Source: an uncultured Eubacteriales bacterium (GTDB lineage Bacteria; Bacillota; Clostridia; Oscillospirales; Acutalibacteraceae). Taken from it: 53,205 nt of DNA. The notes beneath the pieces are model-generated. The model did not search any database, was not told the DNA's origin, and saw nothing but the letters and a program-made list of their open reading frames with translations. Where the stretch lies: contig ONID01000001.1 of NCBI GenBank assembly GCA_900317765.1, positions 1 through 53,205 of the forward strand, in the 5' to 3' direction. A program made the translations under genes and the position numbers. Positions 34,597 through 45,390 of this stretch are shown here, piece by piece; position 1 is the first letter of the stretch; each line of letters opens with the position of its first letter.

Positions 34597-35526
34597 TCAG
34601 TCTTCGCTGCTGTAATCAATCTTTCCGTAGGTAAAGCTCCCTTCGTAATCGCTCTTGGGTGCTGAAGGAGTGCGATTGTCGGAATCAAAAGATCTCGAGT
34701 AATTGTTTCTGTCCCTGTACCCGCTCTTGCCGCCGCGGTTGTAACCGCTCTTGTTATATCCGCCGTGACCGGAACGTCCGTACTCACTCTTTCTTCCTCG
34801 ACCGTACCCGTTTCTTCCGTATCCTCTGTTATTGCGATCCCTGCGATTTGTATTGAGCTTTGCATACTTGACTGGGATACCGTCGGCGCCCTCATCCAAT
34901 CCCTCAGGGCCAATAACGACATGACGTCTTTCGTTTTCACCGACAGACCAGCTTGTTACGCCGTCAATCTCCTGTACAGCAGTATGAATAATGCTTCTCT
35001 CATAAGGGCTCATAGGCTCTAATGCGATATTTTTCTGAAGCTTGACTGCTTTATATGCCGTCTTGGAAGCAACAGTTTCAAGCGTCTTCTCACGCTTTTC
35101 TCTGAAATTCTTGACGTTAAGCGACACCTTGAAGTAACCTTCGCAAGCATTGTTGGCTGTCAGACTCACGAGATATTGCAGTGCGGTAAGGGTATCTCCC
35201 CTATGCCCTATTACAACGCCGAGATCATCGTCATTACCATTGATATTGAGAATAGTTCTCTCCTCGGTCACTTCTTCCGTGATTTCCAGATCCTTGACTC
35301 CCATGTTCGTGAGAATCTCAGTCAGATAAGCAATAGCAACAGACGCAGGAGTCTCTTTAATAAATACTCTCACCTTCGCAGGAGCACCGCCGAACAAACC
35401 GAGAAGTTTCTGCTGAGGCTGTTCCAGAACTTCATAATCCACATTCTCACGTTCAGCTGCAAGCTGAACGCAACCGTTTTCAAGTGCCTCTTCCACTGTA
35501 GCACCGGTAACTATTATTTCCTTCAT
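34597..35526 (-). CDS. jag: RNA-binding protein Jag (KhpB/EloR) with RG-rich C-terminal tail
   Basis: A 309-residue protein. The Jag N-terminal domain (MKEIIVTGATVEEALENG) is followed by a KH domain with GVVIGHRGDTLTALQYL and an R3H domain (ENERRHVVIGP). KhpB/Jag binds RNA with KhpA and influences cell elongation and division. About 80 residues after the R3H domain are unusual: a Gly/Arg/Tyr/Ser-rich low-complexity tail with repeated RGYGRNGYGRGRKSEYGRSG-like blocks. I infer extra RNA contact or self-association. It lies downstream of yidC as usual. Confidence 0.92.
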   Translation of the reverse strand: MKEIIVTGATVEEALENGCVQLAAERENVDYEVLEQPQQKLLGLFGGAPAKVRVFIKETPASVAIAYLTEILTNMGVKDLEITEEVTEERTILNINGNDDDLGVVIGHRGDTLTALQYLVSLTANNACEGYFKVSLNVKNFREKREKTLETVASKTAYKAVKLQKNIALEPMSPYERSIIHTAVQEIDGVTSWSVGENERRHVVIGPEGLDEGADGIPVKYAKLNTNRRDRNNRGYGRNGYGRGRKSEYGRSGHGGYNKSGYNRGGKSGYRDRNNYSRSFDSDNRTPSAPKSDYEGSFTYGKIDYSSED

Positions 35527-35571
35527 TTCAGAAACGTCCTTTCAAATAGGTATCAAAATAATTGAAATAGT

Positions 35572-36729
35572 TTACTTTTTCTTTCTTCCCTGATAATCAG
35601 AAGAAGACTGTTTACCCTTGCTTCCACCCTTTTTCTTCTTGGATGAATTGTTCTTTTTGGAAATCTGGGCATCCGAATCAGTTGAAGCCAATGACGGATT
35701 CATTTCACTGACTGTCACTGTTTCTTCATCCTGCGTGTCATGAAGCGCATAAATAGGAGCAAACTTTTTGACTCCCTTTCTTGAATAGGTAGCAGAAATA
35801 ATGCTTTCCTCTTCAAGCTTAATTTTCGCAAGTCTCTGGGCTTCGGCTTTTGCATTCAGAATAGCTGCATTATAATACTTATTGACAACCCAGCTCTGAG
35901 CAGGAGCAAACAAGCTGCTGCAAGTCCAGTAGAGAGCCATAGCAGAAGGTACGGAAAGCGAAATCCAGGCAGACATAAGACCCATGCTGATTCCCATCAT
36001 ATTGGGGCTGCAGCCTTTCATCTGGGCTTGATTTGCATTACCGGTCAGTTTATTGGTAAGCAACATGCCTCCCGCACTGGCAGCAAACACTACAAAAGTA
36101 AGAATGATGGCCGGATTCCAGAACTTTGCAATAGAGAGCAGATCGATACCAAGGAAATTGAATTCCTGACTCAGCTCATAAATCGGCTTCAGGATTTCAG
36201 CCTCACTTGCAGTGAAACCGTATTTACCGTAATTTTCACCGATATTTCTAACAGCATCGATGACATTGATCTGAGAATAAAAAGAACTCGTAGCGGGAGT
36301 ATAGACATCGCTCAGCGACTTGATACGGCTGATCGCAGAAGAAAGAACAGGATCCGACAAATTAAGATGAAGCGTACAGGTCAGCGGCATACAAATAGCA
36401 CGATAAAGACCGTAAAAAATCGGAAGCTGAATAAACATAGGCAGACAGCCGCCGGCAGGACTCTGACCTTCCTTCTGGTAAAGTTTTGTCACTTCTTCAT
36501 TGTAACGAGCCTTATCATTTCCGTATTTTTCCTGCAATTCCTTCATTTTAGGCTGCAGCCGCTGCATACCAGCCATGCCCTTCTGCTGTTTGATCGTCAA
36601 AGGAAACATCAGCAATCTGGTAAACAGAGTGAAAAAAATGATGGAAACACCGAAATTTCCGAATATGCTGTTAAAAAAGTAAAGCACATAACCGAAAATC
36701 GAACCGATGAAATTAAATAAAGCATCCAT
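35572..36729 (-). CDS. yidC: Membrane protein insertase YidC
   Basis: A 385-residue YidC/Oxa1 insertase. The conserved core has VSIIFFTLFTRLLMFPLTIKQQKGMAGMQRLQPKMKELQ with the hydrophilic-groove arginine, then GGCLPMFIQLPIFYGLYRAI and later MGLMSAWISLSVPSAMALYW. The lysine/serine-rich C-terminal tail fits ribosome contact. No lipoprotein signal is present. The start is ATG 36729; the longer frame adds 31 residues without a ribosome-binding site. Confidence 0.95.
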   Translation of the reverse strand: MDALFNFIGSIFGYVLYFFNSIFGNFGVSIIFFTLFTRLLMFPLTIKQQKGMAGMQRLQPKMKELQEKYGNDKARYNEEVTKLYQKEGQSPAGGCLPMFIQLPIFYGLYRAICMPLTCTLHLNLSDPVLSSAISRIKSLSDVYTPATSSFYSQINVIDAVRNIGENYGKYGFTASEAEILKPIYELSQEFNFLGIDLLSIAKFWNPAIILTFVVFAASAGGMLLTNKLTGNANQAQMKGCSPNMMGISMGLMSAWISLSVPSAMALYWTCSSLFAPAQSWVVNKYYNAAILNAKAEAQRLAKIKLEEESIISATYSRKGVKKFAPIYALHDTQDEETVTVSEMNPSLASTDSDAQISKKNNSSKKKKGGSKGKQSSSDYQGRKKK

Positions 36730-36874
36730 CTCTTTAAAAATTCCTCCATTCGGATTATTAATTTTCATTGAATAATTCAATGAAATGAAATATTTTAAAG
36801 CAGAAAGAAAATATGCTATCACTTATTTATATTTAATTTTAAAAAATATTCAACAATTAATTTTAAGCAGTCAT

Positions 36875-37135
36875 TCATTCTGCTGATTTTTTGCTCCTTG
36901 CTTTTTTCTTGACTTTTACCTTCTTTTCAGGCACAGGATCAAATCCTCCGGGATTAAAAGGATTGCACCTCAATATACGCCACATTCCCATCAGCGTGCC
37001 TCTGAACGCGCCAAAGCGCTCAATAGCAGTGTAGGTATAATGCGAACAGGTGGGATAAAAACGACACTGAGGCGGCGTTTTAGACGAAATATGCTTCTGA
37101 TACATACGAATAAGCCAAAGAAGAAAACGTTTCAA
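36875..37135 (-). CDS. yidD: Membrane protein insertion efficiency factor YidD
   Basis: An 86-residue protein with the YidD signature [20 protein letters not shown], then [16 protein letters not shown] and [17 protein letters not shown]. It assists YidC. The start is TTG 37135, seven bases after GGAG and overlapping the rnpA stop by four bases; the longer frame runs antisense-like through rnpA and is rejected. Confidence 0.93.
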   Translation of the reverse strand: MKRFLLWLIRMYQKHISSKTPPQCRFYPTCSHYTYTAIERFGAFRGTLMGMWRILRCNPFNPGGFDPVPEKKVKVKKKARSKKSAE

Positions 37136-37467
37136 TTCAAAACTCCTGCCTCTGTGAGCTGCTTTTTCATAATTACTGCAATTTCCGTGCTTTTTTTGTA
37201 AACAGTCGCAGTACGGGCAACAAATACAATATCCCAATTGCCGCGGGTATTACCGTACAACGAGCGAAAAGCCTCACGAATGACGCGTCTACAGCGGTTT
37301 CTAACGACTGCCTTGCCGATCTTCTTGCCTGAAGTAATACCGATCTTAATGCCGCCATACTTCTTTTTAAAACAATAAGTGACAAGATAAGGAGAAACAA
37401 AGCACTTGCCTTTGTTATAAGCACGTCGAAATTCGAAATTCTGTTTAATAACAGCGTATTTTGCCAT
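37132..37467 (-). CDS. rnpA: Ribonuclease P protein component
   Basis: A 111-residue basic protein that supports the RNase P ribozyme in tRNA 5' maturation. The family signature [20 protein letters not shown] is present. AAAAGGAA precedes the ATG. It is 242 bases downstream of rpmH, an unusually long and structured spacer. Confidence 0.95.
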   Translation of the reverse strand: MAKYAVIKQNFEFRRAYNKGKCFVSPYLVTYCFKKKYGGIKIGITSGKKIGKAVVRNRCRRVIREAFRSLYGNTRGNWDIVFVARTATVYKKSTEIAVIMKKQLTEAGVLN

Positions 37468-37709
37468 AATTCACAAATTCCTTTTAATAAAAACAAAAGC
37501 CACTTGACAATAAGTGGCTCTGCTAATCGAAGATAACTCGATAAACAGCCGGAGCAGACGAAATAAAGAAACATCCCATGACTTCACTGCGTCCGGTACC
37601 TGTCCTCTCCCCTGTCGCCGAAATCACGCTGCAGACAGCGCTTTATAATGAATGCGCTGCTGCAGCCTGACAGAGGCAAAAAACAAGCCTTGACTTCATT
37701 CGACCAAAA
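37468..37709 (-). other. Structured rpmH-rnpA spacer
   Basis: This 242-bp region carries no gene. It holds a 13-bp stem with one bulged base (37628-37641 with 37654-37666) and, nearer rnpA, a terminator-like hairpin (37498-37519). The middle is GC-richer than other spacers. It could be a processed mRNA segment, an attenuator or a small RNA. Confidence 0.5.
37486..37519 (-). terminator. Terminator or attenuator between rpmH and rnpA
   Basis: On the minus strand AGCCACTT/AAGTGGCT (8 bp, six-base loop) is followed by TTTGTTTTTATT. It would end an rpmH-only transcript or limit read-through into rnpA. Confidence 0.65.
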
Positions 37710-37844
37710 TTAATAGGTCAATGTCTTTCTTCCCTTGGCTCTGCGTCTTGCAAGAACCTTGCGGCCGTTCTTAGTAGCCATTCTCTTGCGGAAGCCGTGC
37801 TCGACCTTTCTCTGACGCTTTTTGGGCTGATATGTTCTGACCAT
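37710..37844 (-). CDS. rpmH: Large ribosomal subunit protein bL34
   Basis: A 44-residue very basic protein ([20 protein letters not shown], ending in a GRKTLTY motif) that is a clear bL34. AAGGAGG is ideally placed before ATG 37844. A TTGACA-18-TATAAT promoter is at 37883-37912. It is the first gene left of the origin. Confidence 0.97.
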   Translation of the reverse strand: MVRTYQPKKRQRKVEHGFRKRMATKNGRKVLARRRAKGRKTLTY

Positions 37845-37882
37845 CTGCGTTTCCCTCCTTTTTCAAAAAAACATACTAATGT

Positions 37883-37912
37883 ATTATAACGCATTTGTGC
37901 CCTGAATGTCAA
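37883..37912 (-). promoter_or_regulatory. rpmH promoter
   Basis: On the minus strand TTGACA (37907-37912), 18 bp, TATAAT (37883-37888). Confidence 0.75.
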
Positions 37913-38161
37913 TATAATTTTTTTGAGAAATATATTAAATCTGGCCTGTATCATTTCTAAAAACCGGTTTGACTTTTCAACCGGTTGTGGAAAACAGTGT
38001 GGACAACCACAAAATATAAAATCATACTGACGTATTATACAAAAATTTCCTTATAAATTTTGGGATATTTTAAATATATCGCTTATATCTCACGGTTGAG
38101 ATATATAAGTTTTGCACAAAAGTTTAAAATACATTTCTCAAAATTCCTATAGCAAATTCTA

Positions 38162-38190
38162 TTGTCCAATCGACAAAATAATGATATAAT
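38162..38190 (+). promoter_or_regulatory. dnaA promoter
   Basis: TTGTCC (38162-38167), 17 bp, TATAAT (38185-38190), about 60 bp before the dnaA start. DnaA boxes upstream suggest autoregulation. Confidence 0.65.
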
Positions 38191-38247
38191 AGTCACAGTC
38201 AAAAAATATATAATAAGTAAAGTTCAGAAAGGAAAAAATCACTGATC

Positions 38248-39657
38248 ATGGAAATTAATCAACTCTGGCAAAATGTCTGCGACAAGCTCAGAATGCAGGT
38301 CAATGACGTTTTATTTAACGTATGGATAGAACCGCTTGTGCCTCACGATCTGATAAACGGCAATGAAATGATAATTATTGCACCGTCTCAGTTTCACAAG
38401 GAAGTGATCATTGACCAGCACATCGGCGAAAAGATCGAAAAAAACATCTTCAACACCATCGGCTTCGAAGTAAAACTCAAGATACTGGTAAAAGGAGAGG
38501 ACATTCCCGCTGATCCGACACCCGAACAGGAAGAAATCAGCTGGCACGACGCCATAGCAAATTACAGCAATTCGCCCTCTGTTCCGTCTCAGCCGGTCAA
38601 TGTAACGCAGGGACAGATGTATTCTTCCTCAAGCGAATCATACTACGAATATACATTTGATACATTCATTGTGGGCTCTTCCAATAAATTTGCCCATGCA
38701 GCCAGCGTAGCCGTCGCGGAGAATCCCGGCGGCGCATACAATCCGCTCTTTATCTGGGGACCTTCCGGAATGGGGAAGACGCACCTCCTGTTCGCCATCC
38801 AGAACGCAGTCCAGACGAAATTTCCCGAAAAGAAAGTCATGTACGTCAAAGGCGATCAGTTCACCAATGAACTGATCGAGGCGATAGGGAAGGGCAAGCA
38901 GAATGAATTCCATCAGAAGTACCGTTATATAGACGTACTGATGGTGGACGATGTACAGTTTATCAGCGGCAAGGTACAGACCCAGGAAGAATTCTTCCAC
39001 ACATTCAACACCCTGCACCAGGAGCACAAACAGATCATTCTCACCAGCGACCGTCCGCCCAAGGAAATACAGACCTTGGAAAGCCGTCTGCGTTCACGCT
39101 TTGAGATGGGCTTGCTCGCCGACATTCAGCCGCCGGAATTTGAAACCAGAATTGCCATCATCAAGCGCAAGGCCAAGCAGTGCAACATGGAGATCAGCGA
39201 CGAAATAGCCGAATTCATTGCCGAACGCCTGAAATCAAATATCCGTCAGTTAGAGGGCGTCGTCAAACGCATCAATGCAACCTATCAGCTCGACAAAGAG
39301 ATTCCTTCGCTTACCATGGCGCAGAATGCCATCCGCGACGTCATGAACGATGTGCAGCCCACTCCGATTACCATTGAACGCATTATTGAAGAAGTGGCAC
39401 GCACATTTGAAGTGACAGCCGCAGACATCAAATCTCCCAAGCGTGCCGCGCAGATTTCCCAGGCAAGACAGGTGGCCATGTATGTTGTACGCGAGGTCAC
39501 CAACCTTTCCTATGAGGAGATAGGCAAAGAATTCGGAAGAGACCATTCCACAGCGATCTACGCGGTGCAGCAGGTCGAAAGAAACATGAAAAACCGCTCA
39601 GACTTCCGCAATATGGTCAATGACCTGATCAAGAACATTAAGGTCACAGCGCAGTAA
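38248..39657 (+). CDS. dnaA: Chromosomal replication initiator DnaA
   Basis: A 469-residue AAA+ initiator. Domain I is at the N-terminus (LWQNVCDKLRMQVNDVLFNVW), followed by a short linker. The AAA+ domain has Walker A GPSGMGKT (about residues 171-178) and Walker B VLMVDDVQF. Domain IV has the DNA-binding signature GRDHSTAIYAVQQVE. It binds the DnaA boxes either side of this gene and opens the adjacent AT-rich region. A hairpin terminator follows. Confidence 0.98.
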   Translation: MEINQLWQNVCDKLRMQVNDVLFNVWIEPLVPHDLINGNEMIIIAPSQFHKEVIIDQHIGEKIEKNIFNTIGFEVKLKILVKGEDIPADPTPEQEEISWHDAIANYSNSPSVPSQPVNVTQGQMYSSSSESYYEYTFDTFIVGSSNKFAHAASVAVAENPGGAYNPLFIWGPSGMGKTHLLFAIQNAVQTKFPEKKVMYVKGDQFTNELIEAIGKGKQNEFHQKYRYIDVLMVDDVQFISGKVQTQEEFFHTFNTLHQEHKQIILTSDRPPKEIQTLESRLRSRFEMGLLADIQPPEFETRIAIIKRKAKQCNMEISDEIAEFIAERLKSNIRQLEGVVKRINATYQLDKEIPSLTMAQNAIRDVMNDVQPTPITIERIIEEVARTFEVTAADIKSPKRAAQISQARQVAMYVVREVTNLSYEEIGKEFGRDHSTAIYAVQQVERNMKNRSDFRNMVNDLIKNIKVTAQ

Positions 39658-39687
39658 TTTCCCGTATATATTCCATCAATACAGCAT

Positions 39688-39735
39688 AAAAAGCCCAGGA
39701 AGTGATCGATCATTGATCCTTCAGGGCTTTTTTAT
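39688..39735 (+). terminator. dnaA terminator
   Basis: AAAAAGCCC pairs with GGGCTTTTTT around an inner AGGA/TCCT and GATC stem. Confidence 0.75.
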
Positions 39736-40170
39736 CTGTCCTCATCATGTGGAAACCGCGGTTTAAAGCATGTGAAAAGCCTGTTGAAACGCTGTTCAAA
39801 AATTCCAACCTGATTTTTTAACAAATCAAAGTATTCTACCTCATTATTAACAATCAACGTTGAAAGCAGTGGAAGAATGTTAATTGTTGAAAGAGGTGTA
39901 AAACCTTTCCAACCTGTTTCAATCTGATTTCCACATGTTAAAAACTCTGTCGAAACTGTTAAAAACAGGCATTAACGGCATTATCCACCATTTCAACAGC
40001 CCCTACTGCTACTACTGTACTTATCTTATAATAATTATTATTCTTATTTTTAAAATATGACCTTCCCCGGCGAAAAAAAATCCCGCGCCTGATTTTCCAC
40101 AGGTTGTGTTGATAATCTAAGCACATGGATGGCAAAGAGAAAATAAATGCATAAAAACCTAAACTCACTC

Positions 40171-40199
40171 TTGTATTCACTTTTAAAATCAGTTATAAT
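40171..40199 (+). promoter_or_regulatory. dnaN promoter
   Basis: TTGTAT (40171-40176), 17 bp, TATAAT (40194-40199), between the origin and dnaN. Confidence 0.65.
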
Positions 40200-40255
40200 A
40201 AAAGATACGGCAATCGCTTTAATAACTACAGACAATGGAAGGAACGATATAAACC

Positions 40256-41365
40256 ATGAAGATAAAATGCAACCGTGAAATGCTGTCAGACGCCATTAAC
40301 AAAGTATCCAGAGCCGTCGCGCTCCGGTCAACCATCGTCGCACTGGAAGGTATTTACTTCCGCACGGAAGAAAGCTCGCTCTACATATGCGGCTACAATC
40401 TTGAACTCGGTATTTCTACCAAGATCTTAGCAAATGTCTATGAAGAAGGCAGCATAGTGCTTTCCTCAAAACTCTTCTGCGAAATCGTAAGAAAGATGCC
40501 GGGTGACGAACTGGAAATCACCTGCAATGAAAATCTCATTACAACCATACGTTCATCAGAAGCGGAGTATTCAATTATCGGCATATCAGCTTCGGATTTC
40601 CCGGAACTTCCTGTCATAGAAAGCGACCGCAGAATCTCCCTTCCGCAGGGAATGCTGAAATCCATGATCGCACAGACTCTTTTTGCGGTCAGCGACAATG
40701 ACTCACGTCCCACCTGTACCGGTTCCCTCTTTGAAATTACCGAGAACACATTCCGTGTCGTTTCGGTTGACGGATTCCGTCTGGCCATGCGCACCGAGCC
40801 GATCACAGGCACATTTGATACATCTTTCATCGTGCCGAAAAAGACACTGGAAGAAATACTGAAACTGCTGGAAGACAATGAAGACAAACGCGCGGAAATA
40901 TGCTCTACGCGCCGTCATATCGAATTTATGATCAATGGCTGCACCATCATTTCTCGGTTGATAGAGGGAGATTTTCTCGATTACAACAATGCCATTCCCA
41001 CACAGAATGACAAGGAAATCAAAGTCAGCACACGCCGCATGATAGAAGCCAGCGAACGTATGGGACTGCTGATCAGCGACGCCGTCAAAAGTCCGGTACG
41101 CTGCGTTTTCGGCAACGACGAAATATCATTCAGCTGTCGCACTGCCGTTGGTTCCGCTACAGACAGACTTTCGGCAGAAGCCCCCAACGAGCCTGTCGAG
41201 ATAGGCTTCAACAACCGCTATCTGATGGACGCATTCAGGGCAGTATCTACTGATGAAGTACGTCTCATCATCGGATCTCCTGTCAATCCCGTCAAGGTGC
41301 TTCCGCCCGACGGCGAGAGCTTTCTGTTCTTGCTGCTGCCTGTCAGACTTCAGAAAAACGACTGA
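40256..41365 (+). CDS. dnaN: DNA polymerase III beta sliding clamp
   Basis: A 369-residue three-domain clamp. Beta-clamp landmarks include VALRSTIVALEGIYF, ISASDFPELP, VSVDGFRLA and the C-terminal LLLPVRL strand. It encircles DNA and tethers the polymerase. GGAAGGA precedes the ATG. It follows oriC and has its own promoter. Confidence 0.97.
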   Translation: MKIKCNREMLSDAINKVSRAVALRSTIVALEGIYFRTEESSLYICGYNLELGISTKILANVYEEGSIVLSSKLFCEIVRKMPGDELEITCNENLITTIRSSEAEYSIIGISASDFPELPVIESDRRISLPQGMLKSMIAQTLFAVSDNDSRPTCTGSLFEITENTFRVVSVDGFRLAMRTEPITGTFDTSFIVPKKTLEEILKLLEDNEDKRAEICSTRRHIEFMINGCTIISRLIEGDFLDYNNAIPTQNDKEIKVSTRRMIEASERMGLLISDAVKSPVRCVFGNDEISFSCRTAVGSATDRLSAEAPNEPVEIGFNNRYLMDAFRAVSTDEVRLIIGSPVNPVKVLPPDGESFLFLLLPVRLQKND

Positions 41366-41417
41366 TTTTCTGCTATCATAAAATTTTTTCAATCAAAAAA
41401 ATTACGGAGTTGATCGT

Positions 41418-41642
41418 ATGGAACACCGTATCATCGAAATAGAAACCGAATTCATCAAGCTGGACAGCCTTCTGAAGTTCGCTGGAATAGCCGCTGTCGG
41501 CGGAGAAGCCAAATTCATGGTGACATCCGGTGCCGTACTGGTAAACGGAGAGGTCTGCACCATGCGCGGGAAAAAAATCAGACCCGGCGATGTGGTGACA
41601 ATTCCCTGTGACAGTATTGCCTTAGAGGTCAGGGGAAAATGA
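41418..41642 (+). CDS. S4-domain RNA-binding protein (YaaA/RlbA type)
   Basis: A 74-residue protein that is almost entirely one S4 domain: [20 protein letters not shown], then [23 protein letters not shown]. It is the usual small gene between dnaN and recF in Firmicutes and is thought to act in ribosome or RNA metabolism. ACGGAG precedes the ATG. The recF start overlaps its stop by four bases. Confidence 0.9.
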   Translation: MEHRIIEIETEFIKLDSLLKFAGIAAVGGEAKFMVTSGAVLVNGEVCTMRGKKIRPGDVVTIPCDSIALEVRGK

Positions 41643-42745
41643 TAGCCCGCAGGTTGTTCACACAGAATTATCGCAATTTAATCTCAGGAGACATAGAATT
41701 TACCGACGGCGTGAACGTCATCAGCGGTCAGAACGGACAGGGCAAGACCAATCTTCTGGAGGCTCTCTGCCTGTTTACAGGCGTTCGTTCATTCAGGGGG
41801 GCAAAGAATGCCGAGCTGATTACCAAGGGGGAAAAATACGCCCGTATGGAGCTGGATTTCTTTGCCGAAAAGCGTGAACAGAGCGCAAGCCTTGTGATTA
41901 CAGACAAGAAGCAGGCGACATTGAACGGTGTGAAACAGGCAGCTGCGACAGGCTTCATCGGCAGATTCTGTGCCGTGGTCTTTTCTCCGGACAATATGAG
42001 CCTCGTCAAGGGCGGTTCCAACGAGCGCCGAAGGTTTATTGACGCGGCCATATCGCAGCAGTTTCCGACCTATCCAAGGCTTTTGGTAGAATACAACCGG
42101 ATACTGGCGCAGCGGAATGCATTCCTCAAAAAATCGGCTACAACCGCCGGTTTTGAATCCATGCTTGACATATGGGACGAAACACTCTCTCAGACCGGCG
42201 CGAGAATATCGTACAAGCGTGCGGAGTATGTTGCACGTCTGGAAGGAAAGACCGCTGAGATATTCGACGGTATATCCTCAGGCAGGGATTCGATCGGTCT
42301 GCGTTATTCCTGCAATTATCTGAATCCTGAATCGCTGATTGAAACGGCAGCGGCATTGAAACAGCAGCTTGCCTCTCACCGGGTCTCTGACTTGGCGCAG
42401 GGATGCACCAATTACGGCGCTCACAGGGACGATCTGCATATTTCCGTCAACGATATGGCAGCGCGTTCCTATGCCTCACAGGGGCAAAAGCGCTCCTGTG
42501 TGCTGGCGCTGAAGCTTGCCGAGGCGTCACTATTGGAAGAAGCGGCAGGGGAGAGACCTATTGCCGTTTTGGATGACGTGATGAGCGAATTGGACGGTTT
42601 GCGTCAGGATTATCTGCTCAACCACATGGACGGCTGGCAGGTGTTCATCTCCTGCTGCGATCCGCATACGGTCAAAGGACTGGACAAGGGCAGGATTATT
42701 GAGGTAGAGAAAGGCAAATGCAGAGTGAAACAGAACGGCTGCTGA
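41639..42745 (+). CDS. recF: DNA replication and repair protein RecF
   Basis: A 368-residue SMC-like ATPase that helps load RecA at gaps. Walker A is [14 protein letters not shown]. The signature region [19 protein letters not shown] precedes Walker [12 protein letters not shown]. Translation is coupled to the S4 gene through an ATGA overlap. Length is normal. Confidence 0.96.
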   Translation: MIARRLFTQNYRNLISGDIEFTDGVNVISGQNGQGKTNLLEALCLFTGVRSFRGAKNAELITKGEKYARMELDFFAEKREQSASLVITDKKQATLNGVKQAAATGFIGRFCAVVFSPDNMSLVKGGSNERRRFIDAAISQQFPTYPRLLVEYNRILAQRNAFLKKSATTAGFESMLDIWDETLSQTGARISYKRAEYVARLEGKTAEIFDGISSGRDSIGLRYSCNYLNPESLIETAAALKQQLASHRVSDLAQGCTNYGAHRDDLHISVNDMAARSYASQGQKRSCVLALKLAEASLLEEAAGERPIAVLDDVMSELDGLRQDYLLNHMDGWQVFISCCDPHTVKGLDKGRIIEVEKGKCRVKQNGC

Positions 42746-42778
42746 GAGAAACAGCATTGCAAAAGGGAGCATTTGAAA

Positions 42779-43039
42779 ATGTACCTTCATCTTGGAAACA
42801 ATTATGTCATTCCCGAGAGTGAGATCATAGGCATATTCGATATGGACAACACCACCATATCAAAGCATACGCGTAAGCTTTTGAATCTTGCTGAAAAGAG
42901 CGGCAAAGTAACGGCTGTCACAAATGATCTGCCGAAGAGTTTCGTGCTTTGCAGAAACGGCAGCGTATATTTATGTCAGATTTCGCCCTCAGCGCTTGCA
43001 GGACGAGCCGAACAGAGTATAAGCATACAAATAGATTAG
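42779..43039 (+). CDS. remB: Extracellular matrix regulator RemB (DUF370)
   Basis: An 86-residue protein (MYLHLGNNYVIPESEIIGIF) of the DUF370 family, found between recF and gyrB in many Firmicutes. RemA/RemB influence matrix genes and are likely DNA-binding. The start is ATG 42779 with GGGAG upstream; the TTG at 42773 is too close to that site. A terminator follows at once. Confidence 0.9.
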   Translation: MYLHLGNNYVIPESEIIGIFDMDNTTISKHTRKLLNLAEKSGKVTAVTNDLPKSFVLCRNGSVYLCQISPSALAGRAEQSISIQID

Positions 43040-43051
43040 CGTCATTTTTTG

Positions 43052-43083
43052 AGCGTCAGAGCCAAAATTTGACGCTTTTTTTA
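43052..43083 (+). terminator. Terminator of the dnaN-remB transcript
   Basis: A 7-bp stem AGCGTCA/TGACGCT (43052-43058 with 43070-43076) is followed by seven T's. Confidence 0.85.
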
Positions 43084-43121
43084 CTGTGCAGGGAGACAGG
43101 TGCAAAGTTATATAAAAAAAC

Positions 43122-43155
43122 ACATATTATTAGTATTATAATACTAATAATATGT
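43122..43155. repeat. Perfect 34-bp palindrome between remB and gyrB
   Basis: Each 17-base arm (ACATATTATTAGTATTA) is the exact reverse complement of the next 17 bases, with no loop. It lies about 45 bp upstream of the presumed gyrB -10 (TATAAT, 43201-43206; the -35 is weak). Confidence 0.9.
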
Positions 43156-43263
43156 AAAAAAATTTATAAAATAAATATGGCTTTTTTCTTCCCTTTATGA
43201 TATAATATACTCATATCATTCAATCGCTTAAAAACGGCATTATAACGCGTTAAGACGCGGTAA

Positions 43264-45390
<2,127 letters not shown>

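Larger units (their letters stand above)
37845..38247. other. rpmH-dnaA intergenic region with DnaA boxes
   Basis: This divergent 403-bp spacer contains the rpmH promoter and two DnaA-box-like sites in tandem, TGTGGAAAA (37986-37994) and TGTGGACAA (37998-38006), 12 bp apart. It also has two AACCGGTT palindromes (37962, 37979), an inverted repeat at 38084-38105 and the dnaA promoter. It is the dnaA-upstream half of a bipartite origin. Confidence 0.75.
39658..40255. other. oriC: Replication origin (oriC) in the dnaA-dnaN spacer
   Basis: This 598-bp spacer holds DnaA-box-like 9-mers at 39748 (TGTGGAAAC), 39927 (ATTTCCACA), 39981 (TTATCCACC), 40093 (TTTTCCACA) and 40107 (TGTTGATAA). After the 39981 box come CCCC, a CTACTGCTACTACT trio-like tract (40003-40016) and an AT-rich stretch (about 40020-40058). 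That is the box / GC patch / DnaA-trio / unwinding-element order of the B. subtilis origin. TTCCAACCTG occurs twice (39803, 39907). Confidence 0.85.

Noticed and set aside
37498..37709. SRP RNA, 6S RNA, tmRNA or T-box in the rpmH-rnpA spacer
   Set aside because: None of the conserved sequence words of these RNAs could be found; only generic hairpins are seen.
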